From CAVYPR01 sp052145775 (GTDB taxonomy: Bacteria; Actinomycetota; Acidimicrobiia; Acidimicrobiales; RAAP-2): DNA of 10,410 bases. Numbering within the stretch: the first letter of the stretch is position 1; the number at the start of each line of letters is the position of its first letter. A model generated the notes under the pieces. The model was given only the letters and a program-made list of their open reading frames with translations. It made no database searches and was not told where the DNA came from. This document shows positions 6,905 to 10,410 of this stretch, piece by piece. The DNA lies in contig JBKQNY010000175.1 in NCBI GenBank assembly GCA_052145775.1, positions 1 through 10,410 of the forward strand. The letters are read 5' to 3'. The translations under genes were made by a program, and so were the position numbers.

Positions 6905-7798
6905 TCAGCCCTCCGGACGGCCCCCCAGGCGGGCCAGGGCCGCCCGGACCAGGTCGTCGGCGTCGGGGCTCGAGTCCTCGCGCACGCCCACGATCGGGGT
7001 GAGGGAGGCGAAGCCCGCGGCCACCAGCGCCCCGTCGTCCTCCTGGTCCTCGTCGCCGACGTCGCCCAGCGAGGGGACCGCGGCCCCGAGGGTGAGGTGG
7101 ACCTCCCCCTCACCGCCGCCCCCGGCCACCAGCCGCGCCCGGGACCCCGGTGCCAGGCCGTCGTCGGCGGTCCCCGCCGCCGACCCCGTGGCCGCCTTGA
7201 TCAGCCCGGCGGTGCTGATCCGGCCGCGGCGCACGCCCCGCAACTCGGCCGGCGGCACCGAGGGCACGTTCAGGTTGAGCAGGGTGCGGGGCGGGGCGGC
7301 GGCCAGCGCCGGGAGGACCTCGAGGGCGAGGGCCGACGCCGTGTCCCAGTGGTCGACGGCCCCCCCCGAGCGCAGGGACACCGCCAGCCCGCTCATCCCG
7401 AGCTGGGCACCGGTCAGCACCGCCCCGACCGTGCCCGAGTGCAGCACCGAGCGGCCGACGTTGACGCCGAGGTTGATGCCCGAGACGACCAGGTCGGGCC
7501 GGGGACCGAAGGCGCCGAGGGCGCTCACGATCACCGACAGGGCGGGCGATGCGTCGAGGCCGTAGGCCTCGATCGACTCGGCCCCGGGGATCACCGCCGT
7601 CTTGTAGGCGATGGCCTCGCGCTCGTAGACGGTGCCGACCGCGGCGGCCGCCCCGCTGTAGTTGGCCAGCGGGGCCACCACGACCACCTGGCGGTCCTCG
7701 CCACCGGGGTCGTCGGCCGCCCAGGAGGCCAGGGCGCGGGTCAGGGCGGCCAGGCCGGGTGCGTGCACCCCGTCGTCGTTGGTCACCAGGATGCGCAC
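6905..7798 (-). CDS. surE: 5'/3'-nucleotidase SurE
   Basis: The product has 297 residues. MRILVTNDDGVHAPGL is the diagnostic SurE N-terminus, with metal ligands Asp8 and Asp9. NYSGAA (Ser48) and VSGINLGVN (Asn108) supply the remaining metal ligands, and HSGTVGAVL matches the conserved 'SGTV.AA' segment. GALVAAGFASLTPIV near residue 256 is the family's final strand. SurE dephosphorylates nucleoside 5'- and 3'-monophosphates and can act on short polyphosphate; it is cytoplasmic and dimeric. It is slightly longer than typical bacterial SurE (about 250 residues), owing to glycine/alanine-rich loops around residues 205-232. GTG 7798 is fixed by the conserved N-terminus. No Shine-Dalgarno sequence is present, but TAGCGT lies 8 nt upstream. 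It is divergent from the epimerase gene. Confidence 0.94.
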   Translation of the reverse strand: MRILVTNDDGVHAPGLAALTRALASWAADDPGGEDRQVVVVAPLANYSGAAAAVGTVYEREAIAYKTAVIPGAESIEAYGLDASPALSVIVSALGAFGPRPDLVVSGINLGVNVGRSVLHSGTVGAVLTGAQLGMSGLAVSLRSGGAVDHWDTASALALEVLPALAAAPPRTLLNLNVPSVPPAELRGVRRGRISTAGLIKAATGSAAGTADDGLAPGSRARLVAGGGGEGEVHLTLGAAVPSLGDVGDEDQEDDGALVAAGFASLTPIVGVREDSSPDADDLVRAALARLGGRPEG

Positions 7799-7805
7799 GC
7801 GCCAG

Positions 7806-7812
7806 TACGCTA
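7806..7812. promoter_or_regulatory. Overlapping -10 elements of surE and the aldose epimerase gene
   Basis: TACGCT on the plus strand (7806-7811) and TAGCGT on the minus strand (7812-7807) share almost the same bases, GTACGCTAC being close to a palindrome. The minus element would start surE mRNA 1-2 nt before its GTG; the plus element would leave an epimerase leader of roughly 47 nt. No good -35 is visible for either. Confidence 0.4.
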
Positions 7813-7827
7813 CCTGCGACCTCGAGC

Positions 7828-7845
7828 CTCCCGGTGCGCCGGGAG
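7828..7845 (+). repeat. Hairpin in the leader of the epimerase gene
   Basis: CTCCCGG (7828-7834) and CCGGGAG (7839-7845) form a perfect 7-bp stem with loop TGCG, ending 19 nt before ATG 7865. The only GGGAG on this strand near the start is locked in the stem and is too far from the ATG to serve as a Shine-Dalgarno sequence. A regulatory role is possible but not shown. Confidence 0.4.
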
Positions 7846-7864
7846 CCCCGAAGCGACCCAGACC

Positions 7865-8803
7865 ATGACCACCGACCCGCTCCCCGCCGCCTCGCCCACC
7901 GGACAGCAGTGGGTGATCGGCCACGGGCGCCAGCAGCTGGTGGTGACCGAGGTGGGGGCGACCGTGCGCTCCTACACGGTCGGGGACCACGACGTGGTGG
8001 AGGGTTTCGGACCCGACGAGTGGTCGCACAACGGGCGCGGCCAGGTGCTGGCGCCGTGGCCGAACCGGCTGGGCGACGGCCGCTACGAGTTCTCCGGCCG
8101 CCGGGCCCAGGCCGCCCTGGACGAGCCCGCCCACGGCAACGCCATCCACGGGCTGGTGCGCTGGATGCCCTGGCGGCTCGAGGCCCAGGCCCAGAACGTG
8201 GTCTCGGTCTGCTGCCCGCTCTACGCGACCCCGGCCTACCCGTTCCGGCTCGACCTTCGGGTGGAGTACCGGTTGGGCCGGCACGGGTTGACCGTCACCA
8301 CCACCGCCGCCAACCCCGGCGACGCCGCCCTCCCCTTCGGGATCGGCTTCCACCCCTACCTCACCGTCGGGACCGGGCGCGTCGACGCCGCCGTCCTCAC
8401 CCTGCCCGCCCACAGCCGCCTGGTGCTCGACGACCGCGGCCTGCCGACCGGCGAGGTGAGGTCGGTGGAGGGGACCGAGTACGACTTCAGGTCCGGCCGG
8501 GCCGTGGGCCCGACCAGGCTCGACACGGCCTTCACCGACCTGGTGCGCGACGAGGGGGGGCTGGCCTGGGCCTCACTGGCCGACCCGGGGTCGGGGCGGT
8601 CGGTCTCGGTGTGGGTGGACGACCGCTTCACCACCCTCATGGGCTACACGGGCGACACCCTGGCCGACCCCGAGCGCCGCCGCACCGCACTGGCCATCGA
8701 GCCGATGACCTGCCCGCCCGATGCCTTGCGGTCGGGCCGTCAGCTCATCGTCCTCGAGCCCGGCCAGGAGTGGCAGGGCAGCTGGGGGATACAGCCCAGC
8801 TAA
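7865..8803 (+). CDS. Aldose 1-epimerase family protein
   Basis: This 312-residue protein has the normal length for the family. The galactose mutarotase beta-sandwich is recognisable: GQVLAPWPNRLGDGRYEF (Asn67-Arg68), NAIHGLVRW (His95), GFHPYLTV (His163, the general acid), and AIEPMTCPPDAL (Glu279, the general base). These are the catalytic His/Glu and sugar-binding positions of known mutarotases, which interconvert alpha and beta anomers of aldoses. The APWPNR and EPMTCPPDA segments resemble the YihR-like branch rather than classical GalM, so galactose is not certain. The start is ATG 7865. The frame is open far upstream, but that region is antisense to surE. No Shine-Dalgarno sequence is found. 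It has no signal peptide, so it is probably cytoplasmic. It converges on the sulfatase gene. Confidence 0.93.
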   Translation: MTTDPLPAASPTGQQWVIGHGRQQLVVTEVGATVRSYTVGDHDVVEGFGPDEWSHNGRGQVLAPWPNRLGDGRYEFSGRRAQAALDEPAHGNAIHGLVRWMPWRLEAQAQNVVSVCCPLYATPAYPFRLDLRVEYRLGRHGLTVTTTAANPGDAALPFGIGFHPYLTVGTGRVDAAVLTLPAHSRLVLDDRGLPTGEVRSVEGTEYDFRSGRAVGPTRLDTAFTDLVRDEGGLAWASLADPGSGRSVSVWVDDRFTTLMGYTGDTLADPERRRTALAIEPMTCPPDALRSGRQLIVLEPGQEWQGSWGIQPS

Positions 8804-8806
8804 GGA

Positions 8807-8860
8807 CCGCAGCAGATGCCACCGGCCGCCCCAACCCGGTGGCTCGGGGCTGAGCTGCGG
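8807..8860 (+). terminator. Two-tier hairpin after the epimerase gene, candidate terminator
   Basis: CCGCAGC (8807-8813) pairs with GCTGCGG (8854-8860). Inside it, GCCACCGG (8818-8825) pairs with CCGGTGGC (8836-8843) around a 10-nt loop. The structure starts 3 nt after the epimerase stop codon. There is no T-tract. Position and two perfect nested stems support a termination or mRNA-end-protection role. Confidence 0.5.
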
Positions 8861-8904
8861 ACGATCACGTGAAGCCTGGAGCCCCGGCGCGCCCGATGCC
8901 AGCA

Positions 8905-8946
8905 CCCCGACCGCCGGCCGAGGCGGCACGGCGGCGATCGTCGGGG
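8905..8946 (-). terminator. Hairpin after the sulfatase gene, candidate terminator
   Basis: CCCCGAC (8905-8911) and GTCGGGG (8940-8946) form a 7-bp inverted repeat, with a smaller CCGCC / GGCGG stem available inside (8911-8915 / 8922-8926). It lies about 24 nt beyond the sulfatase stop on the minus strand. Apart from this and the epimerase hairpin I see nothing in the 166-bp convergent gap 8804-8969. Confidence 0.35.
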
Positions 8947-8969
8947 GCCCGGGGCCGGCTCCCTCGGTG

Positions 8970-10410
8970 TCACTCCGAGTGCAGCGCCCCCCGCACCTCG
9001 GCGGCGGGGCCAGGCGCGTGCCCGCCCGGCGTCTCGACCCGGACGGCGAGGAGCGTGCCGTTCCATGGGGCCGGGGGGCGGTAGCGGGTCGAGACCGGCA
9101 GGCCCGTGTCATGGCCCAGGCGCAGCCCAGCGCCGCCGTGCTGGATGGCGATCGGCAGTGCGCCCTCGAAGGTGAGGCGGCCGACCGCCGTGTCGTCGTG
9201 GAGGAGGGTGAGCGTCCCCCCGCCGCCGGGCTCGAGTCGGCAGGTGACCGACAGCGACCCGGTGGCCGGGTCCACCCGACGGTCGCCGGCGACCTCGAGC
9301 ACGTCCCCGGACCGGGAGAAGGTGAAGACCAGGCGCCCGTCGTCGACGAACAGGGCGTAGCCGCCGTTCCAGTCGCCCAGCGCGCACAGGACGCCCGAGG
9401 GGCCCTCCCCTGGGACCTCGACGTCGGCGGTGATGGTGAACCCACCGAACAAAAGCGGGATCGACTCGTCGGCCACCGGGCCCCCGCCCGGGACGTAGGT
9501 GCGGGCCGGCCCGGCCGGCCAGGCCGGGGGCACGAGAGCGTTGAGCCGGTTCACCAGGGTGTCGTCGATCGGCAGCACGCCGTTGCGACCCGCCTCGGCC
9601 CACCACAGGTCCTCGAGCTGGCGGAGGAGGTCGGGGTTGGCGTCGGCGACGTCGGTCGACTCGGAGAAGTCGCCGGCCAGGTCGAACAGGGCCCAGCGGT
9701 CGTCCTCGAACCGGCGGCTCCCCACGGCCATCGCCTCCTCGTCGAGGACGCCGACCGAGATGTGGTCGGTGGTCGCCTTCCAGCCGGCGTGGAAGATGGC
9801 CCGGGAACCGAGCATCTCGAAGTACTGGGTCTGGTGGACGTCGGCGGCGGAGGGGTCGCTGAAGGTGGGGACCAGGCTGGAGCCGTCGACGGGCTGCTGG
9901 GTGACCCCGTCCAACACCTCGGGGGGCTCGATCCCCACCGCCTCGAGCACGGTCGGCAGCAGGTCGACCACGTGGGTGAAGGCTGAGCGCACCTCGCCGG
10001 TCCGCTCCACGCGTCGCGGCCAGTGGACCACGAGCGGGGTGCGGGTCCCGCCCAGCCAGGTGTAGCGCTTCCACAGCCGCAGCGGCGTGTTGCCGGCCCA
10101 GGCCCAGCCCCACGAGTAGTGGTTGTAGGTGCGCGGGCCTCCCCAGTCGTCGAGGGCGGCCAGGTTGTCGGCGACCGACTCGGGGACGCGGGCGGTGAAG
10201 CGGTGCTCGTTCACGCTGCCCGCCCGGCCCCCCTCGGCGCTCGCCCCGTTGTCGGAGAAGAGGAGGACCAGGGTGTCCTCGAGCAGCCCCCGGGACTCGA
10301 GGAAGGAGACCAGCCGGCCGATCTGCGCGTCGGTGTGGGTGAGGAAGCCGGCGAAGACCTCCTGCTGGCGGGCGAACATGCGCCGGTCGGCGGCCGGCAC
10401 GTCTGTCCAC
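8970..10410 (-). CDS. Arylsulfatase, C-terminal part
   Basis: The frame ends at TGA 8970-8972 and is open to the right edge, so about 479 C-terminal residues are visible. The opening WTDVPAADRRMFARQQEVFA and FLTHTDAQIGRL match type I arylsulfatases just before the LFSDNGASAEGG segment, whose Asp-Asn are expected calcium ligands. NHYSWGWAWAGNTPLRLWKR carries the conserved sulfate-binding Lys, and GGTRTPLVVHWP follows. QYFEMLGSRAIFHAGWKATT is the usual later block. The last 160 residues or so (FTITADVEVP onward, with GYALFVDDGRLVFTF and a final Gly-rich sandwich) form the concanavalin-like C-terminal domain common in large actinobacterial arylsulfatases. The N-terminal C/S-x-P-x-R site, where formylglycine is made, is outside the window. 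The family hydrolyses sulfate esters; the substrate and export signal cannot be judged. Next to the Lys it has TWLGG where many members have THEGG. Confidence 0.92.
   Translation of the reverse strand, partial: WTDVPAADRRMFARQQEVFAGFLTHTDAQIGRLVSFLESRGLLEDTLVLLFSDNGASAEGGRAGSVNEHRFTARVPESVADNLAALDDWGGPRTYNHYSWGWAWAGNTPLRLWKRYTWLGGTRTPLVVHWPRRVERTGEVRSAFTHVVDLLPTVLEAVGIEPPEVLDGVTQQPVDGSSLVPTFSDPSAADVHQTQYFEMLGSRAIFHAGWKATTDHISVGVLDEEAMAVGSRRFEDDRWALFDLAGDFSESTDVADANPDLLRQLEDLWWAEAGRNGVLPIDDTLVNRLNALVPPAWPAGPARTYVPGGGPVADESIPLLFGGFTITADVEVPGEGPSGVLCALGDWNGGYALFVDDGRLVFTFSRSGDVLEVAGDRRVDPATGSLSVTCRLEPGGGGTLTLLHDDTAVGRLTFEGALPIAIQHGGAGLRLGHDTGLPVSTRYRPPAPWNGTLLAVRVETPGGHAPGPAAEVRGALHSE

Noticed and set aside
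6038..7864. Upstream extension of the aldose epimerase frame
   Set aside because: This part is antisense to the alpha/beta hydrolase and surE, and epimerase homology starts only after 7865.
8573..9445. 290-codon minus-strand frame spanning epimerase end and sulfatase
   Set aside because: It is out of phase with the sulfatase and antisense to the epimerase, with a Ser/Arg/Pro-rich composition and no domain.
10030..10075. Loss of sulfatase active-site residues (TWLGG instead of THEGG)
   Set aside because: The sulfate-binding Lys is kept, and from memory of the family the residues after it vary between arylsulfatase subfamilies; with the formylglycine site outside the window, inactivity cannot be argued.

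Overview
The window is very GC-rich DNA with a strong G/C third-position bias, frequent GTG and TTG starts, and actinobacterial small-protein families (DUF1918, a DUF2510-like protein). This points to a high-GC Actinomycetota chromosome. Acidimicrobiia or a relative is my best guess, but no marker here fixes the class. I see no mobile element, CRISPR array, tRNA, rRNA, toxin-antitoxin pair or defence cassette, so this reads as an ordinary, compact chromosomal region.

Layout from left to right. An enoyl-CoA hydratase/isomerase 3' end (+, cut by the left edge) converges on a DUF1918 gene (-). A divergent spacer then holds the best promoter in the window, which drives a 58-residue DUF2510-like gene (+). 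A tight minus-strand run follows, in transcription order: CoA-acylating methylmalonate-semialdehyde dehydrogenase (mmsA), a NUDIX hydrolase overlapping its stop codon, and a membrane-anchored Amidase_3 protein. Across a 93-bp divergent spacer with a large GC-rich dyad lies a SnoaL/NTF2-like gene (+). It converges on an aldo/keto reductase (-), which is divergent from an ArfB-type ribosome-rescue factor (+) across only 31 bp. Next come an alpha/beta hydrolase (-) and, upstream of it on the same strand, SurE (-). SurE is divergent from an aldose 1-epimerase (+), which converges on a large arylsulfatase (-) running off the right edge.

The genes do not form one pathway. Their roles are acyl-CoA and branched-chain or inositol breakdown (crotonase, MmsA), sugar and sulfate-ester handling (epimerase, sulfatase), nucleotide and phosphate housekeeping (NUDIX, SurE), cell-wall turnover (amidase) and translation quality control (ArfB). 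The only likely co-transcribed sets are mmsA-NUDIX-amidase and surE-alpha/beta hydrolase.

The observations most worth following are these: several genes whose -10-like hexamer sits 6-8 bp before the start codon with no Shine-Dalgarno sequence, suggesting leaderless transcripts; the 58-bp dyad between mmsA and the SnoaL-like gene; an amidase whose second zinc-binding histidine position reads Tyr and whose threonine codons are unusually rich in ACA; and an alpha/beta hydrolase without a recognisable catalytic histidine. I did not find a convincing undescribed multi-gene system.
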